Assembly (NCBI GenBank): GCA_012034575.1
Contig: JAAUPF010000003.1
Span: forward strand, 1 to 64,000
Direction: 5' to 3'
Source of the DNA: Richelia sp. CSU_2_1
Lineage (GTDB): Bacteria; Cyanobacteriota; Cyanobacteriia; Cyanobacteriales; Microcoleaceae
DNA: 64,000 nt
The notes under the pieces are model-generated. The model saw only the letters and a program-made list of their open reading frames with translations. It was not told where the DNA came from and did not search any database. Positions 53,090-61,270 of the stretch are shown here, piece after piece. Each line of letters opens with the position of its first letter. Positions within the stretch are counted from its first letter, which is position 1. Position numbers and translations under genes: made by a program.

Positions 53090-53375
53090 CATCAAACCAC
53101 TTTCCGTCTGTCGTCCCGGATGTGGCAACTTATTTGCCTTTTCGGTTAGGACTCATATTTGCCTGTGCGGTGCGGTATTAGATCGCGATTGTAATGCAGC
53201 GAAGAATATTCTGGCTAAGGGATTAAAGCAAGCAGGAATTAGTTTAAATACGGCGGGGCACGCCGGAATTAACGCTTGGGGACAGAACGACCTCTACTCG
53301 TTGGTGGTGACATCAACGGGCAAGTTGACTGGTTGAGCCAAGAATCCCCGCGCGTTCACGCGCCCGGAGTGTCAA
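53090..53375 (+). pseudogene. Second TnpB remnant (zinc-ribbon end) with right-end hairpin
   Basis: A plus-strand fragment reads FSVRTHICLCGAVLDRDCNA followed by AKNILAKGLKQ, the C-terminal zinc-ribbon and last RuvC Asp of TnpB. Its expected first cysteine pair is degenerate (CRPGCG). After the stop at 53336, AAGAATCCCCGCGCGTTCACGCGC and GGAGTGTCAAA (53340-53376) form a hairpin typical of the right end of another TnpB element group. The sequence upstream of 53090 has no TnpB character, so the gene was truncated. It lies back to back with the 52495-52998 remnant. Confidence 0.7.
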
Positions 53376-53467
53376 ATACCGTCCGCGATCGCAAGTCCGA
53401 TCGCCCCGCTACAAGCTAAATGTATTTTGACTACACTGATAAGGGATGAGAGACAGATTAACAAACA

Positions 53468-55102
53468 ATGCCTGCAAAAAAATCAAAGCTTTTAATTGCT
53501 GCCGCGATCGTCGCAGCAGGTAGCGCCGCGGTCTACTTTTACTTTAAGGGTTTGAGCGAACAAGTATCTAACCCTCTGGCAAGCGCCAAAGTCGTACCAG
53601 ACGAAGCTACGATGGCTGCGTTCGTTTCCCCCAATCCCAAAGCCCTGTCGCAGTTGCAACGATTTGGTACGCCAGGGGCGCAAAAGTTGGTAGGCTTCGG
53701 CTTAAAAACCTTTCAAGAACAAAGTTTGGCAGGAACTCAAATTGACTTTGATAAAGATTTAAAACCTTGGTTGGGTGGCGTGATGCTGGCTTTGCTTCCG
53801 CCGGAGGGCGAGGCGAAAACGGAGCCCCCGAAACTGCTGTTGGTAGTCAGCATTAAAAACAAACTTAGCGCTTGGAATTTTGCTAATAAATTAAAATCTC
53901 AGCAAGGTGCAAAAATTCAAGAAAGCGAGTATAAAGGGGTAAAAATTTCCGAGATTACCGAAGCCAACGGTAAGGGCTACAGTGTAGCTTTGCTCGACGA
54001 CCAATTAGTTATCGCTCCTTTTAGAAAGACGGTGGAATTGGCGATCGATACTTTTCAGGGAGAACCTTCGCTAGCCAGTCAAAAAAGTACGGCTAATTTA
54101 TTTTCGGAAAGTGCTGGAGTGCAGAATCCGATCGCGACAGTTTTTATTGCTGATTATCCGGCGGCAATGCAGCAGTTGAAAGCTAATTTACCGGATGAGT
54201 TAAGGCTGCCTTCGATCGTGCTGTCGCAGTTCAAACAAGTCAAGTCTTTGGTAGCGGGAATTGGGGCGGACAGTGCGGGATTGAGGGTAAAAACGATCGC
54301 CCAATTAGAACCGAGATTAGCGCTGCAAAATTCCCAGGGAACGCCGAAATTTTTGCCGAAATTTCCCGGCGAAACAGTTGCTTTGGTGGGAGGGAAGGGA
54401 CTGAATCGGATTTGGTCGCAAGCCAACGTCGAAGCACAAATAAACCCGGAAGTCGAGCGCAGCGTTCAGCAGATTCGGGAGGCTTTTAAGCGGTTGGATT
54501 TAGATGCCGATCGAGATATTTTTAGTTGGATGGACGGGGAATTTGCGATCGGGGCAATTGGGGCTTCGGGTGACGATCGGGATATTTTGTCTCAGTTAGG
54601 TATGGGGCCGGCGATAATTGTAGAAACGAGCGATCGGGCTGCTGCAGAAGCAACTTTGAAAAAATTAGATGCGATCGCAAAAACCTATACAGTTAGCGTT
54701 AGCCCGAGACAAATTCAAGGCAAAGAAGTTACCGAATGGAAAACACCAACTCAAGGCACTTTATTCGGTCACGGCTGGCTGAATGAAAATTCGGTATTTG
54801 TCGCTTTGGGCGGGCCGTTAGTGGACGCAATTTCTTCGCCCCCGCAGCAGGCGCTGACAGTAAGTCCGAGTTTTCAAACAATCGCCCCTGCTGTGCCGCC
54901 AGCCAACCTCGGTTACTTTTACTTGGATATGGAAAAAACCATGTCTTGGGCGGACAAATACGTACTCAAAGCAGTACCGACTTTAGTGCCGCCTCCCGCC
55001 GCTGAAGTGCTGAATTCTTTCCGAGGAATTAGCGTTGCTGCTGCTTCTCCAACGCCCTCGACAGCCGAGTTGGAAATGCTGTTTGCCTTCAAATCTAATT
55101 AG
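53468..55102 (+). CDS. DUF3352 protein, membrane-anchored
   Basis: The 544-residue cyanobacterial protein has one N-terminal membrane segment (residues 7-26, LLIAAAIVAAGSAAVYFYF) and a long soluble region matching DUF3352. Landmarks are VVPDEATMAAFVSPNPKALSQL (about 42-63), LGGVMLALLPP (about 102-112), LPKFPGETVALVGGKGLN (about 296-313), a second half beginning WMDGEFAIGAIG (about 357-368) and C-terminal ANLGYFYLDMEKTMSW (about 479-494). The function is unknown; orientation of the soluble part into the periplasm or lumen is inferred from the single signal-anchor. Confidence 0.85.
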   Translation: MPAKKSKLLIAAAIVAAGSAAVYFYFKGLSEQVSNPLASAKVVPDEATMAAFVSPNPKALSQLQRFGTPGAQKLVGFGLKTFQEQSLAGTQIDFDKDLKPWLGGVMLALLPPEGEAKTEPPKLLLVVSIKNKLSAWNFANKLKSQQGAKIQESEYKGVKISEITEANGKGYSVALLDDQLVIAPFRKTVELAIDTFQGEPSLASQKSTANLFSESAGVQNPIATVFIADYPAAMQQLKANLPDELRLPSIVLSQFKQVKSLVAGIGADSAGLRVKTIAQLEPRLALQNSQGTPKFLPKFPGETVALVGGKGLNRIWSQANVEAQINPEVERSVQQIREAFKRLDLDADRDIFSWMDGEFAIGAIGASGDDRDILSQLGMGPAIIVETSDRAAAEATLKKLDAIAKTYTVSVSPRQIQGKEVTEWKTPTQGTLFGHGWLNENSVFVALGGPLVDAISSPPQQALTVSPSFQTIAPAVPPANLGYFYLDMEKTMSWADKYVLKAVPTLVPPPAAEVLNSFRGISVAAASPTPSTAELEMLFAFKSN

Positions 55103-55752
55103 CTGGAAACTGATATCAATTCCGGTTGCACCGTCAGGATATAGAAAAGATGGCAGTGCCTTTCTCTAGCGCGATCTTTTGTAGGGACACGGCACTGCCG
55201 TGTCGAAAGCTGTGAGTAATATTAATTTTGATGCTACCGGATTTGATATGATATCTTGTATCGGCCGCTAACAACAGCAGGGCGGCGGATGAACCAATTA
55301 TCCACAAATTCCGCTTGCTTTGTTCGATCTCCATTGCGTTAAGTTTTGTGTTTTCTGTTCGATCGGACGGGAGCGATCGAGAATTTCCAGCTACAATAAA
55401 TAAGGTGCACTAACGGGCGATCGCTAAGCATATTTTACTCGGTCAGAATTACGTTTTCTAAAATCTAAAAATCTAAAATCTAAAATCTAAAATAATTAAG
55501 ATGCCCGCTTCACAACATAATTTAGCTGCGAAACAGGCATCTTACTTGTCTTTAACCCTGACAGACACAACCTGACAGAAACAATCCCTTACCCAAAGAC
55601 CGAGAGTTGCGATCGACAACTCAGACAGTGAATAGTTTTTATTGAATAGTTTTGAGTTCCCCGTTGAAATCCCAGCTTAAAAAACCTCACTGTCAACTGT
55701 CAACTCTACTCTAACGGGCGGACTAACCCTACCAACTGTCAACTGTCAACTG
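55103..55752. repeat. Gap of about 650 bp with dispersed repeats
   Basis: Contains the TAGGGACACGGCACTGCCGTGTC palindrome (55182-55204), AAAATCTAAAATCTAAAAT runs (about 55457-55492) and CTGTCAA heptamers (about 55689-55706 and 55734-55758). Short minus-strand frames there lack support. No gene. Confidence 0.6.
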
Positions 55753-56868
55753 TCAACTGCGGCCAGTCAGCATCAGTATCGTTAATACCAACACCCCATT
55801 AGTGAGATAAAAAATTCCAACTACCTGAGTTTCCAACCAGCCGCACAATTCTAAATGATGGTGTAACGGAGCCATTTTTAACAGGCGCTTCCCGATACCA
55901 TCCGGCCCTTTTGTAGCTTTGTAATAACCGACTTGGGCGATTACCGACAGCGTTTCAACAAAGAAAATACCGCTGAGTATTAATAATATCCAAAGGCTAT
56001 TAGTTAATAAAGCTACCGCACCCAAAGCACCTCCCAATGCCAAGGCACCCGTATCTCCCATAAACACCCGTGCTGGATTGCGATTGTGAGTCAAGAAACC
56101 CAAACAACTGCCGCTAACACAGGCACAAAATATCATTAATTCCGGCGAAGTTGAGGCTACAGATGCGCCCAATCCTAACAGCGCGATCGCACCCAAACCG
56201 CCCATCAACCCATCAATACCGTCTGTAAGATTAGTAGCATTACTTTCGGCTACCAGCACAAAACCTGCCAGAGGCCAGAATAACAAACCCAAAGGCAACA
56301 CCCAACCGAAAGGCAAAGCCACGTTTGTGGAAATAGCTGGCTGGTGGAACATCAACCAGAGACAAAATAGAGCAGCAAAAGCGATTTGCAAAGCCAATTT
56401 CATCCGGGGTGAAATACCTTTATTCGACTTGCGGCGGAGGATTTGCCAGTCATCGAGCCAACCGATAAAACCGTAAGCTAAAGTTAAAGCCGATACGGCA
56501 ATCACATCTGAATTAAAATTCGACCACAGCAAAGCAACTGCGACCCCCGCCGGCACAAAAAACACTCCTCCCATTGTCGGCGTTCCCGCTTTTTTCAAGT
56601 GGGCTTGGGGGCCGTCTTCGCGAATTATTTGTCCTGCTTTTAATTGCTGGAGTACGGGCACAACTATGTAGCCCAACCCCGCTGCAATTGAAGCGCAAAT
56701 CACCAGAGGCATAAATAGGGATGCAGGTGCATCCAAAAATCTGCCCGAGGCTAAATCTAAACCGATAGCTACAATGCCGAGCCCCAAACCCAGCAACAAG
56801 AATAAATTCTTGCCTGTAAGTTTAAAAGGCATACTGAAAGAAACTTTTTCATCCAAAAAGTTGTCCAT
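55753..56868 (-). CDS. mraY: Phospho-N-acetylmuramoyl-pentapeptide transferase
   Basis: The 371-residue integral membrane enzyme makes lipid I by transferring phospho-MurNAc-pentapeptide to undecaprenyl phosphate in peptidoglycan synthesis. About ten hydrophobic segments surround the family motifs: GTPTMGGVFF near residue 96, NATNLTDGIDGL near 215-226 (catalytic Asp cluster), FMGDTGALALGGALG near 276-290, and APLHHHLELCGW near 335-346. ATG at 56868 (MDNFLDEK) follows GAGGAG. An in-frame ATG at 56925 would add 19 residues. No cell-wall cluster surrounds it, which is normal in cyanobacteria. Confidence 0.92.
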   Translation of the reverse strand: MDNFLDEKVSFSMPFKLTGKNLFLLLGLGLGIVAIGLDLASGRFLDAPASLFMPLVICASIAAGLGYIVVPVLQQLKAGQIIREDGPQAHLKKAGTPTMGGVFFVPAGVAVALLWSNFNSDVIAVSALTLAYGFIGWLDDWQILRRKSNKGISPRMKLALQIAFAALFCLWLMFHQPAISTNVALPFGWVLPLGLLFWPLAGFVLVAESNATNLTDGIDGLMGGLGAIALLGLGASVASTSPELMIFCACVSGSCLGFLTHNRNPARVFMGDTGALALGGALGAVALLTNSLWILLILSGIFFVETLSVIAQVGYYKATKGPDGIGKRLLKMAPLHHHLELCGWLETQVVGIFYLTNGVLVLTILMLTGRS

Positions 56869-57023
56869 AACACTCCTCATCACACACCATTTGAGAATTA
56901 CCGCACACCATATGAAAACCAGCAATTGATGACAATTAAAGTATCGGGGAAACTCTTTAAGAATCGGGATATTTTTGATTTTTTTATTTCCCTTTTCCTG
57001 TGGGTGTTTCGCCCTTTTCGCAG
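56869..57023. promoter_or_regulatory. mraY upstream region
   Basis: About 155 bp between mraY and the stop of the DUF3134 gene on the same strand. AT-rich (GATTTTTTTATTTCCC). Likely holds the mraY promoter. Confidence 0.3.
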
Positions 57024-57263
57024 CTAGTCGTCAGCGACACCGGCGTCATCTTCAATTTCATCTTCCAAATCGTCGTAAGGGCTGTCCTCAACAGCCATTA
57101 ATTCCGAGATTTCTTCTTCGTGCAGGTAGTCGGGTTCTTGAGCATCTCTTGCTAACAAACGATTGCTAGATTCCAACCAGTCTAAGAGAGAAGATTGCTG
57201 CTTTAATGGAATTACTTCCGCAGGCAGGTGGCGAGGTATTTGACGCAGAGAAGGATTGTACAT
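57024..57263 (-). CDS. DUF3134 small acidic protein
   Basis: The 79-residue cyanobacterial protein has the conserved stretch VIPLKQQSSLLDWLESSNRL (residues 17-36), then EEEISELMAVEDS (about 49-61) and an Asp/Glu-rich C-terminus. It is a member of DUF3134, of unknown function. It is encoded on the same strand as mraY, 155 bp upstream. Confidence 0.8.
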   Translation of the reverse strand: MYNPSLRQIPRHLPAEVIPLKQQSSLLDWLESSNRLLARDAQEPDYLHEEEISELMAVEDSPYDDLEDEIEDDAGVADD

Positions 57264-57692
57264 GATTGCCGTTTGTTAAAGACAAAGACTAAAGACAAAG
57301 ACGCGATCGAATTTGGGTAATGTTTGGCCGACAGGCTGGTCTTTTAATTTACCCGATCGAATGGGGACTGAATTGGGCTAAGGCATTATACCACAGCCCC
57401 TGTTTGGTTCCGGATCGGGATAGGATGGCAGATGGGAAAGGCTTTTTGTGCCTTTCTCGGGGGCTAGACTAACACGAAATCCGCTCTACGTCATCCCCCT
57501 TTGGTCGCAAACATTTTAATCTGAAACCAGAGTTTTATAAGATATCCTAAGATACATTGCGATCGCCCCTGCAGTCGATCGACCTCCGCTTGAGTGCGAG
57601 CGATCGCAAGCTGAAACTGTTTGACAGCATTGGTTTGGTAATTATTTAACGACTGCAAATTCGGGCGATCGATTCGAGGCAAAATTCTCACG
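57264..57692. other. Gap with no convincing gene
   Basis: The region of about 430 bp contains HIP1 cores. A minus-strand frame of 69 codons (57491-57700) overlaps the next gene and is not supported. The promoter of the gene at 57693 should be here. Confidence 0.4.
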
Positions 57693-59372
57693 ATGGACAC
57701 AACAGCGGCGGTTGTATACAGTAAAGACGGTTACGACACCACAGGCAAAAGGCTTTTGGGGCGTCACGCAGCCGGAGAAGGATTTCTCAAAAGCTTAGTC
57801 CAACACGGAACTGCGGACTCTCTTTACTGTTGTGCGGACAGCGAAGCCCAGTTTAAAGAGTTTTGCGCGCGCATCCAACCCTGGCTGCAAAAACCGCGAA
57901 AAGTTCGGTGGATTCAGTCTTCTCGGCCGGATTTGCTTTCCGAACCGGGTACTATTTACAGACCGGACCCGGCTTTGTCCGAGGTGGTGTGGGCGCGCCG
58001 ATTTCTCGATCAAAGAGCTTACAGCGTTTGCGGCGTTACCCACACAATTGCTACAAAATACGTTATGGGCGCGATCGGCGATTTGGTCACAGCGCCCGTA
58101 CAGCCTTGGGACGCGCTGATCTGCACCTCCTCCGCGGTGAAAACCGCTGTAGAAGGAGTTCTGAATGCGTGGAGCGAGTATTTAGCGTCGCGTACAGGCG
58201 GTAAAGCGGAAATTTTGGTCAAATTGCCCGTTATCCCCCTCGGAGTAGATTGCAGCGCGTTTCCCGAGGGTGTGGAGGCCTCCAGCGCGCGCGATCGACA
58301 GCGCCAAGAACTCGGCATCGCTCCAGAAGATATAGTTGTGTTATTCGTCGGCAGATTGACTTTTTCTGCCAAAGCCCATCCAGTACCGATGTACGTCGCC
58401 CTGGAACGGGCGGCCCAATCGACAAAGCAGAAAATTCACTTAATCCAAGCCGGCTGGATCGAAGATCCGAGAGAAGAACCCGACTTTAAAAATAGCGCGC
58501 GCATCTTTTGTCCGTCTGTGAATGCCATTTTTGCCGACGGTAGAAAGCCGGAAATCCGAGTTAATATTTGGTCGGCGGCCGATATTTTTATTTCGCTTTC
58601 AGACAACATTCAAGAAACCTTCGGACTGACGCCAATTGAAGCGATGGCGAACAAACTGCCGGTCATAGTCTCCGACTGGAACGGGTATCAAGAATCTGTA
58701 CGTCACGAAATCGACGGCTTCCGCATTCCGACTCTGATTCCGCCCCCAGAATCTTGTTTGGATTTAGCGCTAAATTATCTCGACGGTAGTCTGAATTGGC
58801 CGACTTACATGGGTCACACTTCCCTAGCTACAGCAGTTGATATTGATGCTTGCACTCGCGCTTTGTGTAAATTAATTGAAAACCGCGAATTAAGACACCA
58901 AATGGGGGAAAATGGCAGGCAAAGAGCGACGGAGATTTACGATTGGAAGGTGGTAATTGCTGCTTACGAACAGTTGTGGCGGGAATTGGCAGAAATTCGC
59001 CTCGCTGCACCGGAGTCCGCGCATTTGAAACCGGGAATGCCGCCTCATCCGCTGTGCGACGATCCGTTTCGAGTATTGGGTCACTATTCGACTCGAACTT
59101 TCAGCAAGGAAATGATGTTGAGTTTGGGGTCAAGTGCTACTCCAGAACTCTTGCAGCAGTTGCAGGCAATTTGGTTTACGAGCTTCGGTCAGGAGCGGAG
59201 AATATCTGTTAAAATTCAGATGGAAATATTGACCGCGATCGAACAAAATGGTTCTGTTAGTGTCAAGGAAATTGTCGATCGCTATGTGAAAAACAAGAAA
59301 GAATTAGCATACCTGTATCGGACTCTGCTTTACTTGGTGAAATTTGGAATTTTAGTGATTGATGATTGGTAA
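57693..59372 (+). CDS. Glycosyltransferase family 4 protein with a C-terminal extension
   Basis: The 559-residue protein has a GT-B-like core with VVLFVGRLTFSAKAHP (about residues 212-227) and SLSDNIQETFGLTPIEAMANKLPVIVSD (about 302-329), the E-x7-E nucleotide-sugar block. After the transferase part (to about 440) it continues with a domain of about 115 residues containing EILTAIEQNGSVSVKEIVDRYVKNKKELAYLYRTL. This looks like a winged-helix-type fold. No polysaccharide gene is adjacent. The sugar and the role of the extension are unknown. Confidence 0.75.
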   Translation: MDTTAAVVYSKDGYDTTGKRLLGRHAAGEGFLKSLVQHGTADSLYCCADSEAQFKEFCARIQPWLQKPRKVRWIQSSRPDLLSEPGTIYRPDPALSEVVWARRFLDQRAYSVCGVTHTIATKYVMGAIGDLVTAPVQPWDALICTSSAVKTAVEGVLNAWSEYLASRTGGKAEILVKLPVIPLGVDCSAFPEGVEASSARDRQRQELGIAPEDIVVLFVGRLTFSAKAHPVPMYVALERAAQSTKQKIHLIQAGWIEDPREEPDFKNSARIFCPSVNAIFADGRKPEIRVNIWSAADIFISLSDNIQETFGLTPIEAMANKLPVIVSDWNGYQESVRHEIDGFRIPTLIPPPESCLDLALNYLDGSLNWPTYMGHTSLATAVDIDACTRALCKLIENRELRHQMGENGRQRATEIYDWKVVIAAYEQLWRELAEIRLAAPESAHLKPGMPPHPLCDDPFRVLGHYSTRTFSKEMMLSLGSSATPELLQQLQAIWFTSFGQERRISVKIQMEILTAIEQNGSVSVKEIVDRYVKNKKELAYLYRTLLYLVKFGILVIDDW

Positions 59373-59615
59373 TTGGGGATTGGGAATTGGTAATTGATAA
59401 TTGGTAATTGATGATTGGTAATTGGTAATTGATAATTGATGATTGGTAATTGGTAATTGGTAATTGGTAATTGGTAAGGAGTTTTGAGTTTTGACCGGGA
59501 ACGCATTCACAATGGTAACTTAAAACTCCCCTTCTTCCTTCTTCCTTCTTCCTTCTTCCTTCTTCCTTCTTCCTTCCTTCTTCTTTCTTCCTTCGGCTAT
59601 AACTTGTAAAAAACG
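59373..59615. repeat. ATTGGTA/ATTGATA heptamers and CTTCTTC simple repeat
   Basis: Heptamers ATTGGTA, ATTGATA and ATTGATG alternate from about 59369 to 59478. A CTTCTTC/CTTCCTT run follows from about 59525 to 59590, both directly after the glycosyltransferase gene. The same heptamers start other gaps in the window. No gene. Confidence 0.8.
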
Positions 59616-60200
59616 ATGATTGGCAAATCTGAACTATTAGAAATAATTGCAGGTAAGAATCGCGGTTTGTTGGCGAATGCAAGCGACAAACAGGCGATTT
59701 TAAGTGCGATCGCCCAATTGGAAGATTACAACCCAACACCTCGCCCTCTCGAAGCTGCAGAACTTTTAAACGGCGACTGGCGGTTGTTGTATACCAGCAG
59801 TCGCGCATTGCTCGGTTTAGACAATTTTCCACTCTTAAAATTGGGTCAAATTTATCAATCTATCCGGGTTGCAGAATCTAAGATTTACAATATTGCCGAA
59901 CTTTACGGATTGCCTTATTTAGAAGGAATAGTTAGCGTTGCTGCGAGATTTGAAGCGACTTCAGAAAGGCGAGTGCAGGTGAAGTTTGAAAGATCGATCG
60001 TGGGATTAAGCAGGTTAATTGACTATGAATCGCCAGCAAAATTTATTAACGAAATTGAGTCGGGTAAAAAGTTCGCTGCTGTTGATTTCGGAATCGATAG
60101 CAGGGAACAGCAAGGATGGTTGGATGTTACTTATTTAGACAATGATTTGCGGCTCGGGCGCGGGAATGAAGGCAGCGTGTTCGTGCTGACAAAAGAGTAA
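59616..60200 (+). CDS. PAP/fibrillin (plastid-lipid-associated protein) family
   Basis: This is a 194-residue fibrillin-type protein: AAELLNGDWRLLYTSSRALLG (about residues 48-68) is the defining block, with Y-G-L-P-Y-L-E-G and the C-terminal DxxYLDNDLRLGRGNEGSVFVL (about 170-191). Fibrillins are lipocalin-like proteins associated with thylakoid membranes and lipid bodies in cyanobacteria and plastids, in stress protection. The ligand is unknown. Confidence 0.85.
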   Translation: MIGKSELLEIIAGKNRGLLANASDKQAILSAIAQLEDYNPTPRPLEAAELLNGDWRLLYTSSRALLGLDNFPLLKLGQIYQSIRVAESKIYNIAELYGLPYLEGIVSVAARFEATSERRVQVKFERSIVGLSRLIDYESPAKFINEIESGKKFAAVDFGIDSREQQGWLDVTYLDNDLRLGRGNEGSVFVLTKE

Positions 60201-60349
60201 GTTTTTGAGGTAATATTGGCGGGCGATCGCTCTTGATTGAGTATTATCTATTGTAGCATCTATCTGAGTTATGGCTGTGCGATCGTAGATCGAAGCATTA
60301 CATAGGCAGAGCAAAAAGTAGCGAGCTAGATTCCTTTCGATCGGGCATA
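60201..60349. promoter_or_regulatory. Upstream region of the toxin-antitoxin pair
   Basis: About 150 bp with HIP1 cores; probable promoter and autoregulatory operator of the TA operon, not resolvable by eye. Confidence 0.3.
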
Positions 60350-60688
60350 ATGGAAGTACAACCGAGAGACATTCAAAATTACCAAACCGCAGATGGGAAA
60401 ATTCCTTTTTCAGAGTGGCGGGATGCGTTGCGAGATAGCAGAGCTAAAGCTAAAATACGAGCTAAACTCAACCAAGTCAGGCTCGGTAATTTAGGTGACT
60501 GTAGCTTTGTTGGGGAAGGAGTTTGCGAATTGAGAATAGACTATGGCCCTGGCTATCGAATTTACTTCGGACAAATAGGACTAACAATTGTACTTCTTCT
60601 ATGTGGCGGCGATAAAAGCACTCAAGAACAAGACATCCGCAGAGCAATAAAATATTGGAGGGATTATGAAAGTAGAGATGGTATCTAG
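60350..60688 (+). CDS. HigB-like (RelE/ParE superfamily, Gp49-like) toxin
   Basis: The 112-residue protein is of the addiction-module killer type (TIGR02683). DGKIPFSEWRDALRDSRAKAKI (about residues 15-36), ELRIDYGPGYRIYFG (about 61-75) and LLLCGGDKSTQEQDIRRA (about 82-99) match the family, including the Arg/Tyr of the RNase active site. Such toxins cleave mRNA on the ribosome. The toxin precedes and overlaps the antitoxin, the order found in HigBA-type systems. Confidence 0.85.
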   Translation: MEVQPRDIQNYQTADGKIPFSEWRDALRDSRAKAKIRAKLNQVRLGNLGDCSFVGEGVCELRIDYGPGYRIYFGQIGLTIVLLLCGGDKSTQEQDIRRAIKYWRDYESRDGI

Positions 60689-60998
60689 AAGTATCAGCTA
60701 TCAAGAAGAATTAATTGAATCTTTGAAAGACCCCTTAGAGGCCGCTCCTTATATTGAGGCTTGCTTGGAGGAGGGGAATTCAGAAGTGCTAAAGCTGGCA
60801 TTAAATGATGTTGTTGAGGCCCGTCACAAGATGAATGAACCCTCAGAAGAGGTTGCAGCACTTGTGCAAAAATTTAGCGAATTATTGTCGGAAAAAAAAG
60901 GAGCGGAAATTTACTGTTTGAGCGCTTTACTTGATGCACTTGGTTTTCGACTGACGGTGACTGTTAAGGAGAGAAACTCTTCAAACCCCAAATCTTGA
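60666..60998 (+). CDS. HigA-like antitoxin with altered DNA-binding region
   Basis: The 110-residue protein begins SYQEELIESLKDPLEAAPYI (residues 11-30), the start of the TIGR02684 antidote family, and ends SALLDALGFRLTV (about 85-97), its usual C-terminal helix. The middle, where family members have an HTH with (A)E-x-T-G-L-S-R-E-S-L-Y-R, instead reads MNEPSEEVAALVQKFSELLS. The HTH is not recognisable, so operator binding may be lost even if toxin binding is not. The start ATG lies inside the toxin gene (23-bp overlap). Confidence 0.7.
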   Translation: MKVEMVSRSISYQEELIESLKDPLEAAPYIEACLEEGNSEVLKLALNDVVEARHKMNEPSEEVAALVQKFSELLSEKKGAEIYCLSALLDALGFRLTVTVKERNSSNPKS

Positions 60999-61270
60999 AA
61001 AAATCCGGTTTCTTGAACCCCGCCCTTGTCTCCAGAAACCGGGTTTTTACCAAAATCTACGCTTCAAACTCCAAATTTCGGAAAAACCCGGTTTCTCGAA
61101 ACCCCGATGGTAAATCTTGAATTCACATACCTAAACTAAACCCCACTTCGCACATCGAATTTCTTCACTCTCGTGTTGTGCGGGCGCAAGTTCGATCGCT
61201 CGTTGATTTCAAATGTTAATTCCCATCGCCCGATCGAGATACAATACAAACAGTATCCTTCAAGCGATCG
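60999..61270. repeat. Three AAACCCGGTTT arms
   Basis: TCCGGTTTCTTGAACCCCG, CCAGAAACCGGGTTTTTAC and AAAAACCCGGTTTCTCG lie at about 61003-61105, a multi-armed dispersed repeat that can fold into alternative hairpins. It may terminate the TA operon. No gene. Confidence 0.55.

Noticed and set aside
57491-57700. 69-codon minus-strand frame as a gene
   Set aside because: It overlaps the start of the glycosyltransferase gene, has no recognisable family and no clear ribosome-binding site.
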